NCBI GenBank assembly: GCA_947044405.1
Contig: CAMRHE010000333.1
Span: 434,001-498,000, forward strand
Length of the DNA: 64,000 nucleotides
Direction of reading: 5' to 3'
Origin: Leptodactylus fallax
Taxonomy: Eukaryota; Chordata; Amphibia; Anura; Leptodactylidae
How positions within the stretch are numbered: position 1 is the stretch's first letter; each line of letters begins with the position of its first letter. The translations under genes and the position numbers were made by a program. Below, in pieces: positions 11,032-22,842 of this stretch. The notes beneath the pieces were generated by a model. That model saw only the letters and a list, made by a program, of their open reading frames with translations. It was not told the origin of the DNA and made no database searches.

Positions 11032-11319
11032 TATACCGATACTATGAGTATACGGTGAGCGTATAGTGTTATATAGCAACTCTACACAGGGCTCTGCAGA
11101 CGATCTAAGTGAATACAGGGCAGTAATATTTTGTGACTTACAGGTGACGTCTCTGACTAATCGGTCACATTCCTCATCTCTTTCATCTGGATGACCATGA
11201 CCACTTCTTCCAGTCTCTGTAAAGTTTGCAGCACAGACATCTTTGGCTCCTCACTTTTCCAGGCACCGGACCCACATTATCCTCACCTACACAAAGCCCC
11301 CATCCTGCTGCTACCCCCA

Positions 11320-11450
11320 ATTATAAAATAGATAATATAACCCCCCATAATGAATAATACCCCCAAGTGCATCTTTAAATTAATAACTTCCCTGTGCACC
11401 CCCTTTAAATAGTGCCCCTTATTAATAATGCCCCAGGTGTTTCCTAATTG
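11320..11450. repeat. Degenerate minisatellite inside the hAT element (first block)
   Basis: Units of the type CCCCNNATTATAAATNAT recur here. They are the reverse complement of the units at 6035-6350. Confidence 0.5.
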
Positions 11451-11811
11451 AAAAGGGAAAAAAAAAAAAAACAAGGGAAAAAAAAATGATTGGGGTTCCA
11501 ATACCCGGAACCCCCAGGATCAGCTGTTTGAATGAACCGTGGTACCTGTGTAAGCGCCGCGACACCTTCTCTGTTTACACAGTGTCATTTTTTTCATAGC
11601 GGCCATGTAATGTAACTACAGCCTCGTCCTATACACATCTATGTGACAAGACTGTAATTACATCACACGGTCACTATAAAAAGACAGCGTGTGATATAAA
11701 CAGGCGCCATAGCCCCTTCATACAGCTGATCAGTGGGGAATCACTTATCTCTTATTGATGATTTATTCTGAGGATAGATCATCAATAAAAATGAGCTGGA
11801 AAACTCCTTAA

Positions 11812-12148
11812 GGCTTCGGCTGTGTTCACACGGAGTTTTTTGGCAGCAGATTTTGACGCGGAATCCGCCTCAAAATCCGCCTGAAAAAACTCCTCCCATT
11901 CATTTCAATGGGAGTCAGTAGCGTTTTTTTCCGCTAGCGGAAAAAAAAAGCAACATGACCTATCTTCCCGCGGATTCCGCCCGCGGTGTCCGCGGCTCGA
12001 GCCGCTATCCTGATTAGGCCCATTCATCTGGGCTTAATCAGGAGCGGTTAGGCACGACGGAATGCTGATGCATGGCATCGGAATCCCGTCGCGGCTGACT
12101 GCGGCAAAAGTCCGGGGCCGGAAAATTTCCCGCCGTGTGAACACAGCC
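11812..12148. mobile_element. Harbinger-type MITE nested in the hAT element
   Basis: The left arm carries GGCTGTGTTCACACGG and the right arm ends in its reverse complement, CCGTGTGAACACAGCC. TAA flanks both sides (11809-11811, 12149-12151), a 3 bp duplication of the Harbinger type. It has no ORF. The left end has an extra GGCTTC outside the matching arm. Confidence 0.65.
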
Positions 12149-12151
12149 TAA

Positions 12152-12708
12152 GGCCCCATGTAGCATTCCGCAGCAAAAAACAGCTGCGGGAAAAACCGCA
12201 GCGGTGACGCATCGTGGTTTTTCCTGCAGCATTTTGCACATAAAGTTCACAGAGGTTTCCGCTGTGGACTTTCTGTTTCAATTATATCTATAGCGAAACC
12301 GCTGGCGTTTCCGTAGGTATAATCGACATGCTGCGATTTCCAAAACTGCGACTGTTTTAGAAATCGCAGTGTTTCCGCTGCGTATATTTTACTGCAAATT
12401 CGGGATGGGAGCCCCATGTGGCGAAAACCCACAGAAAACCGTGGCATTCTAGCAAATCCCATCCACACATTGCGGAAAAATATGTGCAGCAGGCGCACTG
12501 CGATTCCCAAAACCGTTGCAGTTTTGGAAATTGCAGCATGTCAATTATGGAAACACTGGCGGTTTACATATAGGTGTATTGAAAACAGAAAGTCCACAGG
12601 GGAATCCTCTGCAGACCTTCTGTGAAAAGCGCTGCAGGAAAAACCACAATGTTACTGCCGCGGTTTTTCCTGCAGCGCTTTTTTTGCTGCAGTCCGGTAC
12701 GTGGGGCC
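12152..12708. repeat. Long foldback element nested in the hAT element
   Basis: The outer ends pair: GGCCCCATGTAGC... on the left and the reverse complement of GGCCCCACGTACCGG on the right. The arms continue to pair inward (CAGCGGAAAACC/GGTTTTTCC blocks, GCATGTCAATTATGG against CATAATCGACATGC). The ends resemble those of the MITE at 7952-8170, so it is probably a larger member of that family. The flanking triplets are TAA and TTA, so the duplication is not clean. Confidence 0.55.
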
Positions 12709-12744
12709 TTAGTCCTAATAAAGCCCAAGTGCTACTTTAATTAA

Positions 12745-13015
12745 ATTAATTCACCCTCATATTATGCCCCTGATCCCCCTGACATAAATACTGCACCTCT
12801 AATGACCCCTTATATCAATGACCACCCCTTATGTTCATAATGCCTCCTAATATAAATGATGCCCCCTAATGGCCCCTAATATAAATAACCTCCCCCTTGT
12901 ATTAATAATACCCCGTATTAACCCTTATATAAATGACGCCCAATTGTCATAATGTCCCCTAATGAATCCTCCCTTTATAGTTTTATTCCCCCCTCCTAAC
13001 CACCCCTTATACTAT
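12745..13015. repeat. Degenerate minisatellite inside the hAT element (second block)
   Basis: Units such as CCCCTAATATAAATNA recur about every 18-22 bases, for example near 12816, 12870, 12885 and 12930. They match the reverse complement of the array at 6035-6350. Confidence 0.6.
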
Positions 13016-13754
13016 TAATATACCCACAAAAAAAAAGTCATACTCACCTGCGATGATGATGAATGGAGCAGCCGCCGCTTCCTCCCTGTCCACGCACAGG
13101 AGGTCTGTGTCTGAGCGCGGGCGGCGCGATGTTGTGACGTCATCGCGCCGCCCGTGCTGAGAAGCAGACATCGTCTGTGATCTCGGCATCTTGTAAACCG
13201 CAAGCCTGGCTTGCGGTTTACAAGTCAGTTAAGCACCAGGAAGCAGACACCGATCTAGTTAGAAATAAAGGATGTATTAATGGCGGCCCCGGGGTGGGCC
13301 CCTCAAAGATTCATTGGGCCCGGGGCAGCCGCCCCCTCTGCCCCGCCGCTAGCTACGCCTCTGGCCACAGGGGATAGTATTGAGCCCTCTCCAGTTTAAT
13401 ATGGTTATTAATGAACTGGTAGAGGGTTTACAAAGCAGGGTTTTCATATTTGCAGATGATACTAAACTCTGTAAGGTAAATGAAGAGGATAGTAGAATAT
13501 TACAGGGGGGATCTAAGGAAGCTGAAAGCATGGGCCGAGACTTGGCAAATGAAGTTTAATGTAGACAAATGTAAAGTTATGCATTTTGGTTGAAGAAATA
13601 AAATGTATGATTATGTACTTAATAACAAATTACTGGGTAAGACTGCCAATGAAAAAGACACAGATTTTGCTGGATAGTAAGCTTACCTTTAGTGACCAGT
13701 GCCAGGCAGCTGCCACCAAGGCAAATAAAAGTATGGGATGCATCAAAAGAGGTA

Positions 13755-15389
<1,635 letters not shown>

Positions 15390-15486
15390 TATAGATTCTC
15401 ATGACAAGCCTTTTTACAAATCACTGGTATGGCCGCACATAGACTATTGCACGCAATTTTGGGCCCCAATATACAAGAAGGACATA

Positions 15487-17114
15487 CAGTGCCTTGCGAA
15501 AGTATTCGGCCCCCTTGAACTTTTCAACCTTTTGCCACATTTCAGGCTTCAAACATAAGGATATAAAATTTTAATTTTTTGGTGAAGAATCAACAACAAG
15601 TGGGACACAATTGTGAAGTGGAACGAAATTTATTGGTTATTTTGAACTTTTGTAAAAAATAAAAAAACTGAAAAGTGGGGCGTGCAATATTATTCGGCCC
15701 CTTTACTTTCAGTGCAGCAAACTCACTCCAGAAGTTCAGTGAGGATCTCTGAATGATCCAATGTTGTCCTAAATGACTGATGAAGATAAATATAATCCAC
15801 CTGTGTGTAATCAAGTCTCCGTATAAATGCACCTGCTCTGTGATAGTCTCAGGGTTCTGTTTAAAGCGCAGAGAGCATCATGAAGACCAAGGAACACACC
15901 AGGCAGGTCCGTGATACTGTTGTGGAGAAGTTTAAAGCCGGATTTGGATACAAAAAGATTTCCCAAACTGTAAACATCCCAAGGAACTCTGTGCAAGCGA
16001 TCATATTGAAATGGAAAGAGTATCAGACCACTGCAAATCTACCAAGACCCGGCCGTCCCTCTAAACTTTCATCTCAAACAAGGAGAAGACTGATCAGAGA
16101 TGCAGCCAAGAGGCCCATGATCACTCTGGATGAACTGCAGAGATCTACAGCTGAGGTGGGAGAGTCTGTCCATAGGACAACAATCAGTCGTACACTGCAC
16201 AAATCTGGCTTTTATGGAAGAGTGGCAAGAAGAAAGCCATTTCTCAAAGATATCCATAAAAAGTCTCGTTTAAAGTTTGCCACAAGCCACCTGGGAGACA
16301 CACCAAACATGTGGAAGAAGGTGCTCTGGTCAGATGAAACCAAAAATCGAAGTTTTTGGCCACAATGCAAAACGATATGTTTGGCGTAAAAGCAACACAG
16401 CTCATCACCCTGAACACACCATCCCCACTGTCAAACATGGTGGTGGCAGCATCATGGTTTGGGCCTGCTTTTCTTCAGCAGGGACAGGGAAGATGGTTAA
16501 AATTGATGGGAAGATGGATGGACCCAAATACAGGACCATTCTGGAAGAAAACCTGTTGGAGTCTGCAAAAGACCTGAGACTGGGATGGAGATTTATCTTC
16601 CAACAAGACAACAAACATAAAGCAAAATCTACAATGGAATGGTTCACAAATAAATGTATCCAGGTGTTAGAATGGCCAAGTCAAAGTCCAGACCTGAATC
16701 CAATCGAGAATCTGTGGAAAGAGCCGAAAACTGCTGTTCACAAACGCTCTCCATCTAACCTCACTGAGCTCCAGCTGTTTTCCAAGAAAGAATGGGCAAG
16801 AATTTCAGTCTCTCGATGTGCAAAACTGATAGAGACATACCCCAAGCGACTTGCAGCTGTAATCACAGCAAAAGGTGGCGCTACAAAGTATTAACTTAAG
16901 GGGGCCGAATAATTTGGCACGCCCCACTTTTCAGTTTTTTATTTTTTACAAAAGTTTAAAATAACCAATAAATTTCATTCCACTTCACAATTGTGTCTCA
17001 CTTGTTATTGATTCTTCACCAAAAAATTAAAATTTTATATTCTTATGTTTGAAGCCTGAAATGTGGCAAAAGGTTGAAAAGTTCAAGGGGGACGAATACT
17101 TTCGCAAGGCACTG
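15487..17114 (+). mobile_element. Tc1-like transposon B, 1628 bp, TA-flanked
   Basis: The ends are CAGTGCCTTGCGAAAGTATT and its reverse complement. The inverted repeats are long, about 215 bases, and still contain matching blocks such as GTGGCAAAAGGTTGAAAAGT. TA flanks both sides (15485-15486, 17115-17116). It sits in the same CR1-like LINE as element A, about 95 bases from it. Confidence 0.9.
15880..16894 (+). pseudogene. Tc1-like transposase B, one frameshift in an A run
   Basis: The start MKTKEHTRQVRDTVVEKF begins the first HTH, followed by GRPSKLSSQTRRRLIRDA with the second HTH. The first catalytic D is in VLWSDETK. Right after it the frame shifts by one base in A5 (16342-16346). The rest continues in the next frame with GHNAKRYVWRK, FIFQQDN (second D), and [11 protein letters not shown] (E). 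The C-terminus AKGGATKY is intact. One extra A is the only obvious lesion. The second D region reads QQDNKHKAKS, slightly shorter than the usual NDPKHT form. Confidence 0.88.
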
Positions 17115-17722
17115 TAACTGAACTAGATAGAGTGCAAAGAAGGGCAACCAAAATTTTTAGGGGAATGGGTGGATTGGAGGAGTACAACGATAGATTAATA
17201 AACTTGGGGTTATTCAGTTTAGAAAAAAAGACGTCTATGGGGAGACCTAATAACAATGTACAAATACATGAAGGGACAGTAAAAACACCTTTCTAATGAT
17301 GTTTTTACTGCTAGGCCAGTGACAGTGACAAGGGGACATCCTCTACGTCTGGAGGAGAGAAAGTTTCACCAGCAACATAAAAGGGGATTCTTTACAGTAA
17401 GAACAACAAGGCTATGGAACTCTCTTCCCCAGGAAGTGGTGATGGTGGATTCATTGAACAAGTTCAAAGAGGGCCTGGATGTCTTTCTCGAACAGAAAAA
17501 TATTACAGGTTAATGGATTTAGATTTTGTTAAGGACAAGATGATCCAGGGTTTTATACTGATTGCCAGATTGGAGTCGGGAAGGAATTTTTCCTCTGACA
17601 TGGGGCAATTGGCATAAGCCTCATGGGGTTTCTTCCTCTGGATTAACACTGTAGGGTCTGTAGGGTTATAGGTTGGACTTGATGGACCTGTGTCTTCATC
17701 CAACTTTATCTACTATGTAACC

Positions 17723-18728
17723 ATAATGTTTGCCTTGCATCTAACGCTCTAGAACCAGTTTTACAGCAGGAATACAAATTGATTGTATGTGTGTTGTGCG
17801 TTTTCCTTTGTGCTGCTGACTGTAATAAAATGCCTGAGCTTTGTGCTTTACCTCTTATGCCATGCAAGAGTTAAACTTGAATTTGAACACTGGCAAATAT
17901 CCCATAATGTACATTTTGGAGAAGCTGAGTAATATGCAAGTGGTTGGACTCAGCAATAATGCTTTCTGGCATTAGTCAGCTCACAAAATTAATGACAAAC
18001 ATATTTCAGTAGTCTACTTAACTGGATGGTCTGTGTCTGCCTGCAGATAATTCAATGATTACACACAGGATGTCTATGTCCATCTATAAATCTGGCTAGA
18101 CAATGAGTCATTTTATATTAGACAAAAAGTCCTAATATCTTAAGTGATAAGTAATCCTGTTCCAAACAGCGAACATTGGGATTTGTTCATCTATATAGCA
18201 TTTAATTGTTTACAAGTAAAAAGCTTGTTCCTGACATTCATAATAAACCAAGGCTATTACATCCAAAGTGTAGCAAAGCTCCTACAAACTATGGAGAATG
18301 AAGGTCATTATTTAGAAATTGTTTTGTACATAGCAGGATTATGTTCCAAAAGCTGTAATGCAGCCCTTGCTACCTGTGTGCTCCATACTAGCGTGCCATA
18401 CTGCAAGGATGTAAAGGTGATGTCAAAGAAAAAAGGAAAATCAAGGCAACACATTGAAGAGCTACAATTGTACTCCAAATGATTTTGAAACTGAAGATGG
18501 CTGATTGGGTCCAAACACCACTTTTTGGAACAAATCAGTTGAAACACCTTTGAAAAGACCACACATTGGACTTACATACAGTGTGAGACCAATATGGACA
18601 CAGCTCTGGATTTCGGAAAGCAAGAGCAAGAGACTTATAAGGAACATCAGAGAAGAAACGTCACAAGCATCACACTGGAGCAGAGAGCCTAGCTCATAGT
18701 CAACGTAATCTGCTACTGAGGTGCCCAT
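17723..18728. other. No recognisable gene
   Basis: AT-rich sequence between the LINE end and the piggyBac element. Short open frames on both strands show no motif. The only notable word is near 18380, shared with 10589. Confidence 0.5.
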
Positions 18729-19088
18729 TTAACACTAGAAGTCCCAGAAATTTCGAGCTCCCCCTTGAAGTCCTGAAAGAGGGTCAAATGACCCTTAGTC
18801 CAAACAGACAACTCTGATGGCTCCAATTAGCATCCTTTCATTTGTAAATGTGGCCATTGTCTGAGGAATCTGCAGGGGGCAATTGTGTTGATCCACCTCA
18901 GGTCTTGTAAGAGAGTGTAAACAAAAGAATGTAAGATGCTCTTGAGTGTGTCTGCCCATCCCCCAGCTGCATTGTTGTGCTGGGAATATGCATAAGGTTG
19001 CTAACACCTTAGCAAATTTGCATGCAGCCTTTTGTGCTGTGGGGGATGTGAAGGGACTGCTTCACCTATTTTGTTCACAAGAAACAAA

Positions 19089-20834
19089 ATGCAGAGAAGG
19101 CACACCATTCAACAGGCATTGGAACTGATCCTGAGCAACACCAACCCTTCTGACTCAGATGGAGAAGACATAGTCCTTCAACTGGATTCGGACTCTGAGC
19201 TGTCTTCAGGTTAGATTTTTTTCAAATTACCGATTTTTATTTCCTGACTATCTTTTTTATTTAGAACCAAAACAAAATGTTAATTTGAAATTATTTATCT
19301 TGCAGATGAGGAGACTCCTCCTCTACCAAAAAAGAGAGCTCGGTTGGCGAGTGAGCCGACAGAGATCGCAAAAGATGGCACAGTGTGGCGTGAAGTAGAA
19401 GTGGGGAAACGTCTCCATTTCACCCCAATAGAACCGTACCCTACAGATGGAGAGCCAAGTGCTAAGGCCAGACGAAGTGTCCGGAGTCGCCTTCAGAGCT
19501 TCCTCTGTTTTATCACTCTTGACATGCTTCGTAGCATTCAAGAATGGACTACTCAACATGCACGTCACACAGAGCAGGTGGATTGGTTCATGGGTCTCCC
19601 GGAACTAATGGCATTTATTTCAGTCATTATCTTGCGGGGGGGTGACCAAGGTTCCATCACTACATGACAGCTGGTCAGCAAACCTAGCAAACCCAAGGAT
19701 CATTGCAACTATGACCCGAAACCGCTTCCAAGACATCATGCAACACCTACGCTTTGATGACATGTTCACACGCAGTGAGCGAGTGGAGACCGATAAGTTT
19801 GCTGCAATCTCCGATGTGTGGAGATCGTTTGTCACCAACTGCATCGCATCCTACAACCCTGGTCGACACATCACTATTGATGAACAGCTTTTCCCGTCAA
19901 AGACTCGCTGCTGTTTTCTGCAATACATTGCAACAAAACCAGACAAGTTTGGCATCAAGTTTTGGGTGGCTTGCGACTTGAAATCAAAGTACATCTGTAA
20001 TGTCCTCCCATATCTTGGCAAGGACCCCAGTCGTCCCAGCGGGGAGAGACTGTCCGAAACTGTAGTGATGAGGCTGATGGAACCATTCATGGACAAGGGC
20101 AGAACTGTAACCACGGACAATTTCTTTACATCATTGTCACTTGCACAACGACTGCTTAGCCGGAAAAAACCACTATCCTCGGCACAGTCAACAAGAGTCG
20201 CCAGGAAATTCCTCAATCCGCTAGACAGATGGACCACACTGAATTCACCACTCAGGTGTTTTCAACCACTGGTGCCACACTGACAGTGTATGCACCCAAA
20301 CGAAAGAAGGCCGTCTACATTCTCAGCAGCATGCACAGCGTGGTTGAGACTGAGGATACCAACAAAAGGAAGCCAAACACGGTCACACAATACAACCACA
20401 CAAAGTGCGGTGTGGATGTAATGGACCAAATGGTGCGGGAGTACAGCGTGCGTGCAGGAACACGGAGATGGCCATTCGCCGTGTTCTACAACATGATTGA
20501 CATGGCAGCACTGAATGCTCATGTTCTTTATCAGGCATGCACTGGGGTGCAGGAGAGACGGGTGGACTTCCTGGTTGAGCTTGCAAAAGAGTTAGGTGGC
20601 TCTCATGTGACTGAAAAGAAGGCATGCAAGGAGAAACTCCTTCGGCAACAACCTTCCACACCCAGCCCTGGCAAAAGGGCGAAGTGTCAGGTCAACCATC
20701 GATGCACGAACAATTGTGCAACTGAGAGATGTGTTGACTGCTACAAATACACGTGTGGCAAATGTACCAGGGACATACCCAGGCAGTGCCAGGTATGTTC
20801 CGACAGTGCAGACAGACTGCTGAGTAAGTGCTGA
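19089..20834 (+). pseudogene. piggyBac transposase with one intron and two homopolymer frameshifts
   Basis: Exon 1 (19089-19209) encodes an acidic N-terminus rich in S, D and E. Exon 2 starts at 19306 with DEETPPLPKKRAR, an NLS-like stretch. The DDE_Tnp_1_7 domain follows: RHTEQVDWFMGLPELMAFI, then the first catalytic D in HITIDEQLFPSKTR, the second in VTTDNFFTS, the third in CGVDVMDQMVREYS. The C-terminus is a cysteine-rich finger with about ten Cys (CTNNCATERCVDC ... CGKC ... CQVC) that binds the ends in this family. The frame breaks twice, at G7 (19636-19642) and A6 (20164-20169); the sequence is otherwise continuous. It may be intact if those runs are miscounted. Confidence 0.85.
19210..19305 (+). 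other. Predicted 96 nt intron in the piggyBac transposase
   Basis: The reading frame stops at a TAG just after a GT donor (TTCAG/GTTAGA). It resumes after a T-rich tract and acceptor TTTATCTTGCAG. Joining at GT...AG keeps the frame and links an acidic segment to the NLS-like segment. This is an inference from sequence without transcript data. Confidence 0.6.
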
Positions 20835-20844
20835 AATGCTAGTC

Positions 20845-21103
20845 ACACAAGAAGGACATGCCACTCACACACACACACGCAGCCCCCCACAGCAGCCTAT
20901 TGTAAATATGTGTGGAATTGTTTTATTCCTTGTATTTTTTTTATTATTTTCATAACAAAAATAAAAAGCATGGAAACAAATAACAGTTGTTCTTTTGTAT
21001 ATTTACATTTTTGTATATTTAGATTCAAGTCAATGGGTGCAGAAAAAAAAAAAAAATCGCAAAAAAATCGCAGTTACTGAGTGAGTCACACAAGAAGGAC
21101 ATG

Positions 21104-21200
<97 letters not shown>

Positions 21201-21235
21201 CATCCCCCCACAGCAGCCTATTGTAAATCCTGTGG
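20845..21235 (+). repeat. Duplicated segment around AC repeats in the piggyBac 3' region
   Basis: The block GTCACACAAGAAGGACATGCCAC ... ACAGCAGCCTATTGTAAAT occurs twice (about 20845-20905 and 21085-21230). Each copy encloses an AC tract, short in the first and long in the second. An AATAAA-type signal lies between them near 20960. Confidence 0.7.
21103..21198. repeat. AC dinucleotide microsatellite
   Basis: About 96 bases of uninterrupted (AC)n, roughly 48 repeats. Confidence 0.95.
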
Positions 21236-21376
21236 TGTGACAGTAATGGCCTTAATTACAGAACAAAAGACGGTGATTATAGGTTGTTTGCTTAAATCCT
21301 TCAGGTCATTTGACCCCTCTCTGGGTTCCAAAGGTAGAAATGTTAAATGACCCCTCTCTGGGACTTCTAGTGTTAA

Positions 21377-22200
21377 AGGAATATTGTGCTGGGGAATAGG
21401 AATGAGAAGTAAACCTTGCTGAAGACCACTATTTAAAGGGTGACATTGCTGGAGACCAGGAATGAGATGTGGATCCCAGCTGGCAGCTAGCTGGCACCTA
21501 GCCATGTTGGGGACCAAGAATGATGGAGCTATCTTGAACTAGGAAATGTGCAGGTCACCAGGACAGTAAGAAAGGTTATGTGTGTGAGTTGTAGTGGCAT
21601 GTTTACAGTACCATGGCTATTTTATTAGTCTCATTCTAAGCCTTGTTCTTTGTGATGTGTTGATGTGATACCTGGCTCTGCATAATGTGCTGAAGCATAA
21701 AATACATGATTTCTGCCTCTTTCATCATTATTTGGGGTCTTGGGGACTGTACATACTTGCTGACTCTTTAACCTGCATTCTGTATATTTATTTCTTTGAG
21801 TGATCCACCCCTATAAAAGACAATTTTTCTGTGCAAATTTGGGTGGTCCGCTCAGAGAGGTTTCACTGTGATCACTGAGTGACACCAGGGTTCCCCACAG
21901 ATCACCTGGTTGAAGAGGCCACAGCATTCAGGTGAGTGCTGCAGACACTTTACTGAATACTAAGCACAGTGCTCTACATGTCTTAGGGGCTATGCTCGGA
22001 ATTGAAGCTCAACTCCATTCGCAAAGATAGGCAGGCCATCAATGGTATGGTGCAGGAACAGGTTAATGGAAATTATACAGTTAATATATATAAAGTATGA
22101 TAGAATTGTCGCATGTGTAGGACAGCCCTCTATACACATCCTGCATCAACAGTACTGAAAAGATGAAAATGTCACATTTCAAAATATTCTGAGCTGACTT
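21377..22200. other. No recognisable gene
   Basis: There is no gene. Around 21860-22030 there are words that look like an old dispersed repeat (GGGGCTATGCTCGGAATTGA, AGCTCAACTCCATTC), with no clear edges. Confidence 0.45.
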
Positions 22201-22204
22201 GGTT

Positions 22205-22360
22205 TTTCACCGATCAGAAAAGGGCACCACCCAGAAACAAATAGAACCACCCATGAGGTAATAGTTATCATTAGCTGTCAGCTATTTTGATTCTACATCA
22301 ATCAGAAAAGAACACCGCCTACATTTCCACCAACCAGAGGGCAGGACTGGGTATAAATAG
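22205..22360 (+). promoter_or_regulatory. Histone-type promoter of the H2A copy
   Basis: Three degenerate copies of the CCAAT-type box ACCAATCAGA precede a TATA box: ACCGATCAGAA (22209-22219), TCAATCAGAAA (22298-22308) and ACCAACCAGAG (22329-22339). TATAAATA is at 22352-22359, about 75 bases before the ATG. Repeated CCAATCAGA boxes plus TATAAATA are typical of vertebrate H2A-H2B promoters. The boxes are mutated, in line with a decaying copy. Confidence 0.6.
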
Positions 22361-22431
22361 CAGCCACTGCCACCTATTCCCTTCATTCTTGGTTACTGTC
22401 TTGTATGGCAGTCATTCTGTTCCTTGTGAAC

Positions 22432-22819
22432 ATGTCTCATAGAGAACACAGCAGAATGAGCAGGACGAGCAGAACATCCAGACCTGGCCTGGAGTTTCCA
22501 GTTGTCCGTATTCATTGCTTTCTGGGGAAAGTGAATAAATGCCAAAAACTTAAGTGCTAATGCTCCAGCATTCCTGGCTGCTGCGATGGAGTATTTGACT
22601 AAGGAGACCTTGTTCTTGGCAGGGTACGAAGCCTTGGTCTGCAGCTGTCAACATATCATACCCCATCACTTACAGCTGACAATACACCAGGATGTGGAAC
22701 TGGATGAACTGTTTACAAATGTCATCATACTCTGGGGGGGAGCTGTCACCCACGTTCCAATCCGTGATGTATACCAATGTACACATCAGACTTCTAAATG
22801 CCTCTCTCACAGGCCCTAA
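22432..22819 (+). pseudogene. Histone H2A gene copy, intronless, one frameshift
   Basis: The first frame (ATG 22432) encodes a basic tail and then SRPGLEFPVVRIHCFLGKVN, matching the H2A start of the histone fold ([20 protein letters not shown]). A one-base shift near 22534-22540 moves the frame. The rest encodes NAPAFLAAAMEYLTKETLFL, IIPHHLQLTIHQDVEL and GG, matching helix 2, helix 3 and the C-terminal part of H2A at about half of the positions. The total of about 129 codons is the usual H2A length. Several arginine positions read His or Cys, as expected from CpG decay. Acidic-patch positions are partly kept (E, E, D, E present; two lost). It is probably a pseudogene; a divergent H2A variant with a sequencing indel is the alternative. 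Confidence 0.8.
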
Positions 22820-22840
22820 GGCCCTTTTAGGGTCCACCCA
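22820..22840 (+). terminator. Degenerate histone 3' stem-loop
   Basis: Directly after the stop codon comes GGCCCTTTTAGGGTCCACCCA. With the two preceding A bases it matches the replication-dependent histone element (AAGGCTCTTTTCAGAGCCACCCA) at 18 of 23 positions by eye, including the flanking ACCCA. It still folds, with one bulge. This places the natural 3' end of a non-polyadenylated histone mRNA. Confidence 0.7.
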
Positions 22841-22842
22841 AT

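Larger units (their letters stand above)
10958..13363. mobile_element. Non-autonomous hAT element, 2406 bp
   Basis: The left end is CAGAGGCGTAGCTAG and the right end is its exact reverse complement, a 15 bp terminal inverted repeat. Both sides carry the 8 bp direct repeat GCCACAGG (10950-10957 and 13364-13371), diagnostic of hAT superfamily insertion. The interior has no transposase. It holds a 15 bp-arm hairpin, two degenerate minisatellites, a Harbinger-type MITE and a long foldback. It inserted into a LINE at the codons for the V-P-Q-G motif of RT. Confidence 0.85.
18733..21372 (+). mobile_element. piggyBac transposon, 2640 bp, TTAA-flanked
   Basis: The left end CACTAGAAGTCCCAGA has an exact reverse complement at the right end, and TTAA lies on both sides (18729-18732, 21373-21376), the piggyBac target duplication. 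Subterminal sequence also pairs (GGGTCAAATGACCC on the left, GGTCATTTGACCCC on the right). The transposase gene fills the middle, and its 3' side carries a long AC microsatellite. The element is structurally complete. Confidence 0.92.

Noticed and set aside
12038..12740. Overlapping frames on both strands
   Set aside because: They arise from the foldback arms and have no family motif.
18375..18405. Word GCTCCATACTAGCGTGCCAT shared with 10585-10615
   Set aside because: Similarity is limited to about 25 bases, so no repeat family can be defined from the window.
21081..21350. 89-codon frame of HT repeats
   Set aside because: It is a translation of the AC microsatellite.
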